Positions 1-6,025 of a stretch of 6,082 bases of DNA are shown here, in pieces. Origin of the DNA: Chloroflexota bacterium (GTDB lineage Bacteria > Chloroflexota > Anaerolineae > 4572-78 > J111); assembly GCA_003694775.1 (NCBI GenBank), contig RFJV01000642.1:1-6082 (forward strand), given 5' to 3'. The notes beneath the pieces are model-generated. The model saw only the letters and a list, made by a program, of their open reading frames with translations. It was not told where the DNA came from and searched no databases. The stretch's first letter is position 1. Each line of letters starts with the position of its first letter. The position numbers and the translations under genes are program-made.

Positions 1-15
1 AGACGAAACCACCCT

Positions 16-44
16 GCCCGGCGATTCCGCTTGACTTGCCGGGC
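16..44. repeat. Inverted repeat upstream of the trio
   Basis: GCCCGGC (16-22) is the exact reverse complement of GCCGGGC (38-44), separated by 15 nt. A G-U pair and a C-G pair can extend the outside of the stem. The loop contains the -35 box of the promoter that follows. It could be the hairpin of a terminator for a gene to the left, although no T-run follows it, or an operator for the trio. A chance GC-rich repeat is also possible. Confidence 0.45.
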
Positions 45-59
45 GGCGCAGGCTATATT
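31..59 (+). promoter_or_regulatory. Sigma-70-like promoter of the phosphatase-DUF3090-kinase operon
   Basis: TTGACT (31-36) matches the -35 consensus at 5 of 6 positions. TATATT (54-59) matches the -10 consensus at 5 of 6. The spacer is exactly 17 nt. Transcription would begin near 66, giving a leader of about 24 nt that carries AAGAGG (72-77), 12 nt before the first ATG at 90. No other start signal is needed for the next two genes, which follow without room for promoters. The -35 box lies inside the loop of an inverted repeat, so binding of a regulator there would block RNA polymerase. This is a prediction from sequence match only. Confidence 0.6.
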
Positions 60-89
60 ACCAACCATTAAAAGAGGCACACATCCCGA

Positions 90-767
90 ATGGCAAAGAC
101 GAAGAAACCCCAGGAACAGACTCCCACGACCGTCATTTTTGTCCGGCACGGAGAAAACAAGTGGACCAAAAAGCATAAACTGGCCGGACGCGCCCCCGGC
201 GTTCACCTGAACAAAACCGGGCGCAAACAGGCCAAAGCCGTGGGCAAGCGGCTGGCCGCGGTAAAGCTGGCCGCGGTGTATGCCAGTCCCCTGGAGCGAA
301 CCATCGAAACTGCGGAAGCTATCGCCAGCCGGCAGAACCTGCCGGTAACGCCCTGTCCGGGTCTGATGGAAGTGGACATTGGCGACTGGACAGGCCGGCG
401 CATCAAAGACCTGGTGAAGGAGCCGGCATGGCCGGTGATTCAGGGCTATCCTACGGGCGCCGCTTTTCCGGGCGGCGAAACGATGTTCGCTATGCAGGCC
501 CGGATGGTGGCCCAGGTGAACGAGCTGGTGGCCCAACACCCCGGCGAAACCATCGCCGTGGTAGGCCACGCCGACCTGATAAAGGCCGCGGTGGCCCACT
601 ACCTGGGCGTCCATTTCGACCTGTTCCAGCGGCTGGTTATCAGCACCGCCTCGATTTCGGTGGTCAGCTTCACCCCGCACGGACCGCGCGTCCTGGTGGT
701 CAACGATACCAGCCACAACCCGCGGCCCAAAAACTCTGGCAAAAAAGACCACAAGAAAAGGAACTGA
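90..767 (+). CDS. Histidine phosphatase / probable phosphomutase, MSMEG_4193 family
   Basis: A 225-aa cytosolic protein of the phosphoglycerate-mutase-like histidine phosphatase superfamily. The phosphate-accepting signature is VRHGE (R19, H20, G21). The other catalytic-pocket residues are recognisable: R70 in SPLERT, E94 in LMEVDIGDW and H160 in VVGHAD. The segment LAGRAPGVHL (31-40) is typical of the MSMEG_4193 subgroup (TIGR03848; Rv2135c is the mycobacterial counterpart as I recall). The substrate is unknown; mutase or phosphatase activity is inferred from family and from the kinase-like gene two places downstream. Both ends are lysine-rich, and the tail after about residue 210 is strongly basic and probably disordered. 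The ATG at 90 has an AAGAGG ribosome site 12 nt upstream. It is the first gene of the operon, and its stop is 3 nt before the next start. Confidence 0.95.
   Translation: MAKTKKPQEQTPTTVIFVRHGENKWTKKHKLAGRAPGVHLNKTGRKQAKAVGKRLAAVKLAAVYASPLERTIETAEAIASRQNLPVTPCPGLMEVDIGDWTGRRIKDLVKEPAWPVIQGYPTGAAFPGGETMFAMQARMVAQVNELVAQHPGETIAVVGHADLIKAAVAHYLGVHFDLFQRLVISTASISVVSFTPHGPRVLVVNDTSHNPRPKNSGKKDHKKRN
756..763 (+). promoter_or_regulatory. Ribosome binding site for the DUF3090 gene
   Basis: AAAAGGAA sits at the very end of the phosphatase gene, with about 8 nt between AAGGA and the ATG at 771. It supports that start and suggests that the two genes are translated from one message. Confidence 0.65.
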
Positions 768-770
768 ACC

Positions 771-1301
771 ATGCCAGGCGAGTTAATCGATTTTCGCCCT
801 GTAACCCGCATCACCATCGACGCCGTTGGCCCGCCGGGACAGCGTGTCTTTCTTCTGCAAGCCAGCTACGGCAACACCACCGTCACCCTGAAGCTGGAAA
901 AGGAACAGGCCCGCGTGCTGGCGGTCAGCATTCTGGAACTGCTGGACGAACTGAACGAAAAGTATCCCCGCCCCCTCATCCAGACCAACCGCCCCCTGAG
1001 TTCCGACCTGATTCTGCAGGAACCCATGGAGCCGGTTTTTGCCATCGGGCAAATCGGGCTGGGGTACGAAACGCACGACGACCTGGTGGTGCTGGTGGTG
1101 CAGGAACTGCGGGCCGATGAACAGCAAGACCTGTCCACAGCGCGGTTCTGGGCCACGCGGGAGCAGATGCAGGCCATGAGCGAACACGCCCTGAAGGTGG
1201 TGGAGCACGGACGGCCCATCTGCCCCCTGTGCGACCAGCCCATAGACCCCGACGGCCATTTTTGCCCCAAAACCAACGGCCACGAAAAGAAATGGGTGTG
1301 A
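771..1301 (+). CDS. DUF3090 family protein with C-terminal zinc-ribbon-like motif
   Basis: A 176-aa cytosolic protein of the DUF3090 family (TIGR03847, SCO1663/Rv2134c-like), whose molecular function is unknown. The N-terminal half carries the family pattern GPPGQRVFLLQ (20-30), then KLEKEQARVLA (41-51). The C-terminus has a compact probable metal site: C151-P-L-C154, then H163-F-C165 and H171, which would give a CCCH or CCHC zinc site. No catalytic motif of a known enzyme class is visible. It lies between a histidine phosphatase and a PI3K-like protein, the same order as in Actinobacteria, so it may be the scaffold, regulator or third enzyme of that system. A good ribosome site precedes the ATG. 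Its last 10 bases overlap the next gene. Confidence 0.94.
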   Translation: MPGELIDFRPVTRITIDAVGPPGQRVFLLQASYGNTTVTLKLEKEQARVLAVSILELLDELNEKYPRPLIQTNRPLSSDLILQEPMEPVFAIGQIGLGYETHDDLVVLVVQELRADEQQDLSTARFWATREQMQAMSEHALKVVEHGRPICPLCDQPIDPDGHFCPKTNGHEKKWV

Positions 1302-2116
1302 GCCAACTGCCTGACCTGCCGCCGGTTCTGGCCGATATTCAGCAAATGCAGGCCCTCTGCCGGAATCGGGGGCCAACCGCGGCCTTTTCCCCGGCAGAAG
1401 AAACCCGCCTCCTGAACACCCTGTACCGGGCCGAAATGGACATCCAGGGCCTGATGCCGTGGAGTTCCAACTACACCTTCCTGGCGGTGCTGTCTGGCCC
1501 GGATGCCGACTCGCTGATGGCGGTGTACAAACCCTGCGCCGGGGAGCGCCCCTTGTGGGACTTTCCCGGTGGCAATCTCTGCCGCCGGGAGTTTGCCAGC
1601 TACCTGCTGAGCCGGGTGCTGGGCTGGCCCAACATCCCCCCTACCGTCCTGCGAGACGGACCGCACGGTGAAGGGGCGGTTCAGTTATTCATCGAGGCGG
1701 ATTTTGAGGCCCACTACTTTACCCTGCGCGAAGACCGCCGCTTTCTGTCCCAGTTCCGGCAAATTGCCCTGTTCGACTACATCGCCAACAACGCCGACCG
1801 GAAGGGCGGTCACTGCCTGAAAGACCGGCACGACCGGCTCTGGGCCATTGACCACGGCCTCACCTTCCACGCCCACTTCAAACTGCGAACCGTTATCTGG
1901 GATTTTTGCCTGGAGCCAATTCCCCCCGACCTGCTGGAGGATTTGCACCATCTGCACCGGCTGGTGGAAAGTTCCGGGGTATTTGGCGAGGTGATGGGGC
2001 GCTACATTTCGCCGCGGGAAATGGAGGCCATGAAGGAGCGGCTGACCGCCTTGCTGGAAACCCGGCAGTTCCCCGACGTGCATCCCGGCAGAAGTGTGCC
2101 TTTTCCACCGGTTTGA
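1292..2116 (+). CDS. SCO1664 family protein, PI3/PI4-kinase-like fold (probable kinase)
   Basis: A 274-aa protein matching the SCO1664/TIGR03843 family (Rv2133c-like), which is distantly related to phosphatidylinositol 3- and 4-kinases. Visible family blocks are GLMPWSSNYTFLAVL (53-67, nucleotide-loop region), AVYKP with K80 as likely ATP-binding lysine, GERPLWDFP (84-92), CRREFASYLL (97-106), the probable catalytic loop FDYIANNADRKGGH (161-174), and AIDHGLTFH (185-193), where D187 would be the metal ligand. No lipid-binding domain or membrane segment is present, so the substrate may be a small molecule or a protein. The ATG at 1292 overlaps the DUF3090 gene by 10 nt; GTG at 1298 would give a 4-nt overlap and a product two residues shorter. 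Neither start has a strong ribosome site, so translational coupling is likely. Kinase activity is an inference from the motifs. Confidence 0.93.
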   Translation: MGVSQLPDLPPVLADIQQMQALCRNRGPTAAFSPAEETRLLNTLYRAEMDIQGLMPWSSNYTFLAVLSGPDADSLMAVYKPCAGERPLWDFPGGNLCRREFASYLLSRVLGWPNIPPTVLRDGPHGEGAVQLFIEADFEAHYFTLREDRRFLSQFRQIALFDYIANNADRKGGHCLKDRHDRLWAIDHGLTFHAHFKLRTVIWDFCLEPIPPDLLEDLHHLHRLVESSGVFGEVMGRYISPREMEAMKERLTALLETRQFPDVHPGRSVPFPPV

Positions 2117-2122
2117 GCAGGG

Positions 2123-3529
2123 TCAACCGATGGGGAAGTTCAGGTAGCCCACCGCGGCCCGGTACAGGTCGACCAGCCAGGCCGGGAACAGCCCCCCAAT
2201 CACCACCAGTGCGGCCAGAAAGCTGGTCAGCAGAACCAGCCCCCCCGGCTCACGAATGACTGCCTGCCGCTCCACCGGAAGTGCGGTCAGAGCGTACAGA
2301 CCCCGCAGGTAGCCGCCGGCTACGCCCAGACCGCCCACCACCAGCAGAACCGCCCAATCCCGGTTGGCCGCGGCCAGCGACTGGAGCACCTGCCACTGTG
2401 GAGCGAAACCGGCCGTCAGCGGTGCGCCGGCCAGCACCAGCCCGCCGATGGTAATGCCGGCCGCGGCGACCGGCAATCGCCAGCCGGCCCCCCGCACCTG
2501 AGCAAAGCCATCCCCGGCAATGACCCCGCGCAGGGTTGACACGCCCATAGCGGTCAAAGCCAGGCCCAGCGCCCGCACCGTCAGCAGGGTAAGCAGGGTC
2601 GTCACCGCGGCCGGCCCCCCAAGCCCCACCACAACGATGCCCACCCCCAGATTGTACAGCCCGGCATAGCCCATCAAACGGCTGAAACTGCGCTGGACCA
2701 GGGCCAGCACCCCACCCACCAGGGCAGTCAGCAGGCCGGCGGTCACAATGGCCTGCACCAACTGCGGCGAGTCGACCAGCCAGGGCAGTTCAACCAGCAA
2801 CTGCACCAGGGTAGAAAAAGCAATCAGCGGAATGGCGGTCATAGTAAACACCGCGGTCGCCGGAGAGGATTCCGAGGCCACGGCCGTCAGCCAGCCGTGG
2901 AAGGGGACAACGGCCAGCCAGAGGGCAAACCCCACCACCACAAAAAAGACGGCCTGTCCGGCCTGCGGGGATGCTTCCCCAATGAGGCCCAGATGGAACT
3001 GGTCGACCCGCCAGGCCGCCAGCAGAAACAGCGGCGTTGCCAGCGACATCAGCACCAGGAAGCGCAGGCCAGCACGCACAGAATCCAGCCGCTCCCCCTG
3101 AATGATGACCACCGTCAGCAGGGCCGCGGCCTCGATGAACAGGGCGGTAATGCCCAGATGGCGCGACAGGCTGGCCCCGGTCAGCACAGCCAGCACCACC
3201 AGCCCGATGGGGTAAAAGACACGCTGTTCCTGCCCGGTCACACCGCTGTGCCGTCCGGCCCGGTAGCGCGGGGCCAACACCGGCACTAAAAACAGCACCG
3301 CCGCGGTGGTGTACAGCAAGGCCAGCGTCACCTGCGACAGAGGGTCAATCTCCACGGTCCGGCCCAGAATGTTCAGCACCGGGCCGGGCGAGAGCCGCAG
3401 AACCAGCCCGGCCAGAACCAGCGCCGCGGCAGAAGCCAGCACAGCGCCAGACCAGGTCCGGCGCAGAAGGTACGCCGGTACGGCCACCACCAGCGGAATC
3501 GTCACCAGCCACAGCACAGGCGGCATCAT
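2123..3529 (-). CDS. NuoN/HyfF-like (antiporter-type) proton-conducting membrane subunit
   Basis: A 468-aa protein with about 14 predicted membrane segments, the size and topology of the NuoN/NuoM/MrpD antiporter-like family (Proton_antipo_M). Family landmarks are FIEAAAL (E133 at the TM5 glutamate position), AVVPFHGW (206-213), RLMGYAGLYNLG (284-295, corresponding to the KRLLAYSS region) and GAPLTAGF (368-375, like GIPPTAGF). By motif alignment, the usual TM7 lysine is W204 and the usual TM12 lysine is Q378. It would sit in the cytoplasmic membrane as part of a complex-I- or hydrogenase-4-like arm, but the missing lysines make ordinary proton pumping uncertain. The start is the first of two adjacent ATGs (3529 and 3526); it forms a 4-nt ATGA overlap with the preceding gene and has a strong ribosome site. 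It is the last gene of the operon, 6 bp from a convergent gene. Confidence 0.92.
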   Translation of the reverse strand: MMPPVLWLVTIPLVVAVPAYLLRRTWSGAVLASAAALVLAGLVLRLSPGPVLNILGRTVEIDPLSQVTLALLYTTAAVLFLVPVLAPRYRAGRHSGVTGQEQRVFYPIGLVVLAVLTGASLSRHLGITALFIEAAALLTVVIIQGERLDSVRAGLRFLVLMSLATPLFLLAAWRVDQFHLGLIGEASPQAGQAVFFVVVGFALWLAVVPFHGWLTAVASESSPATAVFTMTAIPLIAFSTLVQLLVELPWLVDSPQLVQAIVTAGLLTALVGGVLALVQRSFSRLMGYAGLYNLGVGIVVVGLGGPAAVTTLLTLLTVRALGLALTAMGVSTLRGVIAGDGFAQVRGAGWRLPVAAAGITIGGLVLAGAPLTAGFAPQWQVLQSLAAANRDWAVLLVVGGLGVAGGYLRGLYALTALPVERQAVIREPGGLVLLTSFLAALVVIGGLFPAWLVDLYRAAVGYLNFPIG

Positions 3530-4239
3530 TCTTCCTCCTCCGGGCCGGCGCCGTGCACAACAATCAGGTAGCCAAACACCAGGGCAGTCAGCAGTTTGGC
3601 CGCGCCCCACAGACCGGTCAGCAGGAGACTGCGCTCCACGGTGGCGTAGAACAGGTCAAAACCGGTCAGGGCGGTGAACAGTCCGTGGGCGGTTTTCAGC
3701 GGGTCGGCGGTAAGGGCCAGTACAGCCAGACCGGCCAGAGCCAGCCAGAAAACCGCGGTGTTGACGCTGGCCGGCAGGCCGGGCAGAGCCACCGACCGGC
3801 TGAGCAGAACCGCGGCCATCATCATCACCAGAGCCACAAACAGGCGAAAAACCGGGCTTGTGGAAGCAGAACTGCGGCGGTGTCCCGGCCCAATCATCAG
3901 CCGGACGACCTGCCGCCAGAGGCGCTGTCCGCGGGTCAGGCCGGCCGTCTCCAGTTGGGCCAGCAGACTGCCGGGCGGCAAGATAGCCACCTGCCTGGCC
4001 GAAAGGAACAGAATAGGGCAGATGAACGCGCCCACCATTGTTTTCAGCACGGCAATATCCGGCCTGACCAGACGGGTCAGCACCAGCCCGGCCAGGATGT
4101 ACTGCCCCAGCAGAGCCAGAATCATCACCCGCCAGTCCCGGCTGACCAGGATAACAGAGGCGGTCAGAAGCAGGCCCAGCAGACCGGCTTCCAGAGAAAT
4201 AGATTGAAGCTGAACCAGCAAGTCAGGCAGAACAGGCAT
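3526..4239 (-). CDS. HyfE/NuoK-like small membrane subunit
   Basis: A 237-aa protein with about seven membrane segments in two clusters (about 17-82 and 130-228), joined by a basic cytosolic-type linker near 100-125. The arrangement resembles HyfE of hydrogenase-4, which looks like two NuoK-type halves. I align LALLGQYILA (41-50) and DPLKTAHGLFTALTGFDLFY (179-198) with the corresponding HyfE regions by eye. The membrane glutamate typical of NuoK/HyfE (as in LMEN) is not obvious; residues T189-T192 occupy that region. Position between two antiporter-like genes, as in hyfD-hyfE-hyfF, is the main support. ATG at 4239 lies 5 nt after the stop of the preceding gene. Its ribosome site is weak, so coupling is likely. 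The C-terminus ends in four glutamates. The open frame upstream of this start lies inside the preceding gene and is not hydrophobic. Family assignment is tentative. Confidence 0.8.
   Translation of the reverse strand: MPVLPDLLVQLQSISLEAGLLGLLLTASVILVSRDWRVMILALLGQYILAGLVLTRLVRPDIAVLKTMVGAFICPILFLSARQVAILPPGSLLAQLETAGLTRGQRLWRQVVRLMIGPGHRRSSASTSPVFRLFVALVMMMAAVLLSRSVALPGLPASVNTAVFWLALAGLAVLALTADPLKTAHGLFTALTGFDLFYATVERSLLLTGLWGAAKLLTALVFGYLIVVHGAGPEEEE
3531..3540 (-). promoter_or_regulatory. Strong Shine-Dalgarno embedded in the EEEE codons
   Basis: On the minus strand GAGGAGGAAG ends 1 nt before the ATGATG of the NuoN-like gene. The same bases encode most of the Glu-rich tail of the HyfE-like protein. 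This favours starting at one of the two ATGs rather than at the more distant in-frame start near 3610, which would overlap the upstream gene and begin with a hydrophilic, Cys/Arg-rich stretch. Spacing to the second ATG (3526) is slightly better, so either may be used. Confidence 0.7.
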
Positions 4240-4244
4240 TCCGG

Positions 4245-5852
4245 TCAGGTTCCCAAAAAGAAAATGATGGCCCCCATGAGGGCGGTCAGCAAGGCCCAGC
4301 CCAGATAGTGACGTCCCAACAGCAGGATGTCGAGCCGGAGCACCAGCCGGCCCAGACGGTCGGCGGCGTACAGGAGGGCGGTTCCCAGACGGGCCAGCAG
4401 GGCCACCGGCAGGCGGACCAACTGCTGTGGCGACATCCCCCACACGGCGGCCAGGCGCAGGCGAAGCTGAACCAGCCCCACCGCCAGCACCACCGCGGTG
4501 ACCAGCACCCACCAGAACTGAAGCCCCTCACCGTTCAGGGCGGTAGAGACATCCAGGCCGCTGATGGCCGTGAGCACCAGCGGAGCCAGCCCCGGCACCA
4601 GAAACGGGACCATAATTACCACGCTGGCAACCGAACGGCGGGCGTGGAGTTCGTCGCCCTGGCGCAGGTCGCGCCAGTAATCCAGCAGGCTGGTAAAGGC
4701 CAGGGCCTGGGCCGCAATTCCCCCGGCCACCAGCCCGACCGCAGGCAAAGCCAGAAACTGGCGGTAAACAACGTGATAAATTTCGCCTCCCAGGGAAAAG
4801 GGCGCGCCCAGCAGGGTAACGGTCGCTCCCAGGGCCGGAAAATAGGGCCACAACCAGGCCGATTCGCTCAGATTGGGCCGGCCCAGCCGGGGTGTGACCC
4901 ACAGGGCCACCAGGGCCGGGACCAGGCCAATGGTAAACCCGGCCACCGCGGCCTGGTTGGTCGGGTCGGCGGAGAAAATCAGCAGGCCCAGCACCAGGGT
5001 CAGGTAGACCAGCCGGCGGCCCCGCACCGGCGAGAGCCAGGCCAGCAGGCCGGCGATAACCCCCGACAGAACAAAGAACCAGCGCAGTACCGGTACGGGG
5101 GTCAGCGGGGTGCGGATAAACAGGTACAGGCTGACGATGAGGGTCAGGCCAAAGTACAGCAGGGCATCGAAGTTTTCGTCCTCAAGGGTGTCCAGTTCAA
5201 AGAAAGGGAGCAGGCCCAAACGAAGCCAGAAAGCCAGCCCCAGCAAAAAACCGCCAGCCGGTGCAACCAGCGAAGCCAGCGGCAGGGCCGCGGCAGTGAG
5301 GATTCCCAGAAAGAGGCGCGAAACGGCCAGCGCGGGCCGGTTCTGTCCCCACCAGTAGCCGGCGGCCAGCAGGTCGAACAGAAATACCGCGTAGCCCAGA
5401 GTAAGGCCGTTGGCGGCCACCAGCAGGAGACACACCGAACCGGTCAGGGCCAGCCAGCCCCAAAAAGGTTGGTGCGGTGCGGCAGTCCGGCGGGCCAGTC
5501 CAAAACCGGCAGGATGGACCAGGCTTAAAGTGAGCAGAAACAGGTGGACCAGTATCAAGAAAGCCAGGCCGACCGTATCGGCCCGGATGGTCAGGGCGGC
5601 GCCGGGACCGGCATCGGCGAAGCGCCAGCCGGAGAGGAGTTCCAGGCCGGCGCCGGTGGGGTCCAGGCCGGGGGTGATGCGGAGAAAGAACAGCGTACCA
5701 AAGGCCAGGCCGACCATCAGCGGTGCGACCAGCCCCGGACCCGGCAGTTTCCAGCGCTGTGGCCGGCCCGTCTCCGGTAAAAAAGCCAAAACGAAAGCGC
5801 CCAACAGCAGAACCGCCGCCGGCGCCAGAGGAGAAAGGAATGCGGCAAACAT
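4245..5852 (-). CDS. Divergent NuoL/NuoM-like antiporter-type membrane subunit
   Basis: A 535-aa protein with about 15 hydrophobic segments, starting in the membrane (MFAAFLSPLAPAAVLLLGAF). Resemblance to complex-I antiporter subunits is weak but patterned. ADTVGLAFLILVHLF (91-105) fits the DGLSLLF region. VFLFDLLAAGYW (156-167) fits the TM5 helix, with D160 where Glu is usual. FWLRLGLLPFF (208-218) fits the FxKxxxxPFH block, with R211 for Lys. LSGVIAGLLAWLSPVRGRRL (262-281) fits the TM8-9 region. The usual HxWLP segment after PF is replaced by acidic ELDTLEDENFD (219-229). The final helix follows GRHYLGWALL (513-522), near where NuoL/HyfB-type proteins carry C-terminal extensions. ATG at 5852 is preferred. 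TTG at 5891, preceded by AAAAGG, would add 13 hydrophilic residues. It is the first gene of a three-gene membrane operon; the next ATG follows 5 nt after its stop. Confidence 0.87.
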   Translation of the reverse strand: MFAAFLSPLAPAAVLLLGAFVLAFLPETGRPQRWKLPGPGLVAPLMVGLAFGTLFFLRITPGLDPTGAGLELLSGWRFADAGPGAALTIRADTVGLAFLILVHLFLLTLSLVHPAGFGLARRTAAPHQPFWGWLALTGSVCLLLVAANGLTLGYAVFLFDLLAAGYWWGQNRPALAVSRLFLGILTAAALPLASLVAPAGGFLLGLAFWLRLGLLPFFELDTLEDENFDALLYFGLTLIVSLYLFIRTPLTPVPVLRWFFVLSGVIAGLLAWLSPVRGRRLVYLTLVLGLLIFSADPTNQAAVAGFTIGLVPALVALWVTPRLGRPNLSESAWLWPYFPALGATVTLLGAPFSLGGEIYHVVYRQFLALPAVGLVAGGIAAQALAFTSLLDYWRDLRQGDELHARRSVASVVIMVPFLVPGLAPLVLTAISGLDVSTALNGEGLQFWWVLVTAVVLAVGLVQLRLRLAAVWGMSPQQLVRLPVALLARLGTALLYAADRLGRLVLRLDILLLGRHYLGWALLTALMGAIIFFLGT

Positions 5853-5858
5853 AAGGCC

Positions 5859-5868
5859 TAAAATTTTA
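5859..5868. repeat. AT-rich perfect palindrome TAAAATTTTA
   Basis: A 10-bp perfect palindrome covering the predicted -10 element of the membrane operon, a few bases before its ATG. It could be an operator half or simply part of an AT-rich -10 region. Confidence 0.3.
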
Positions 5869-5891
5869 TCACACTCCGGCGGGATGCACAA
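5863..5891 (-). promoter_or_regulatory. Probable promoter of the three-gene membrane operon
   Basis: On the minus strand an extended -10 element TG-A-TAAAAT (hexamer 5868-5863) lies 17 nt from TTGTGC (5891-5886), a weak -35. Transcription would begin near 5856, only about 4 nt before the ATG at 5852, so the message would be nearly leaderless; this agrees with the poor ribosome site (AGG 4 nt before ATG). If translation instead begins at the TTG at 5891, this motif is coding and the promoter must lie further upstream, where I see only weak matches. Confidence 0.4.
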
Positions 5892-5993
5892 TTTCGCCTT
5901 TTACAGGTAGGAAACCCCAAAAGAACAGCAGGCCAGCCGTTGATGCTGGTAGGATAATGGGCCTATGCGGTACTTTTTGACTAAATTTTTACC

Positions 5994-6022
5994 TTGTCAT
6001 CCCGACACATTCATACAATAAT
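5994..6022 (+). promoter_or_regulatory. Candidate rightward promoter for a gene beyond the window
   Basis: TTGTCA (5994-5999) matches the -35 consensus at 5 of 6 positions. AATAAT (6017-6022) matches the -10 consensus at 5 of 6. The spacer is 17 nt. Transcription would start near 6029. The -10 overlaps the palindrome ACAAT-A-ATTGT (6015-6025), a possible operator. In such AT-rich DNA a chance match is more likely than for the promoter at 31-59. Confidence 0.4.
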
Positions 6023-6025
6023 TGT
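6015..6025. repeat. Palindrome ACAAT-A-ATTGT (possible operator)
   Basis: Perfect 5-bp arms around a single central base, overlapping the candidate -10 element at 6017-6022. Size and symmetry suit binding by a dimeric repressor, but no regulator gene is visible in the window. Confidence 0.3.

Noticed and set aside
428..1120. Open frame of 230 codons on the + strand bridging the phosphatase and DUF3090 genes
   Set aside because: It is a different frame of two well-supported genes, and the product is an Arg/Gly/Pro-rich shadow.
866..1666. Minus-strand open frame of 266 codons
   Set aside because: It is antisense to the DUF3090 and kinase-like genes; the Ser/Arg-rich product shows no domain, and no ribosome site or promoter was seen.
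4308..5528. Open frame of about 400 codons on the + strand
   Set aside because: It is antisense to the NuoL-like gene and gives a Gln/Gly/Pro-rich hydrophilic product with no family motif, as expected from reading CTG/GGC-rich membrane-protein codons backwards.
5933..5949. CCAGC/GCTGG hairpin as a terminator
   Set aside because: The stem is only 5 bp. The T-rich stretch on the minus strand begins about 7 nt later and is interrupted, so a terminator call is not supported.
5965..6021. 18-codon + strand ORF with a modest TAGGA site upstream
   Set aside because: Too short to judge, no leader-peptide features such as repeated regulatory codons followed by an attenuator, and it lies in AT-rich DNA where such ORFs arise by chance.
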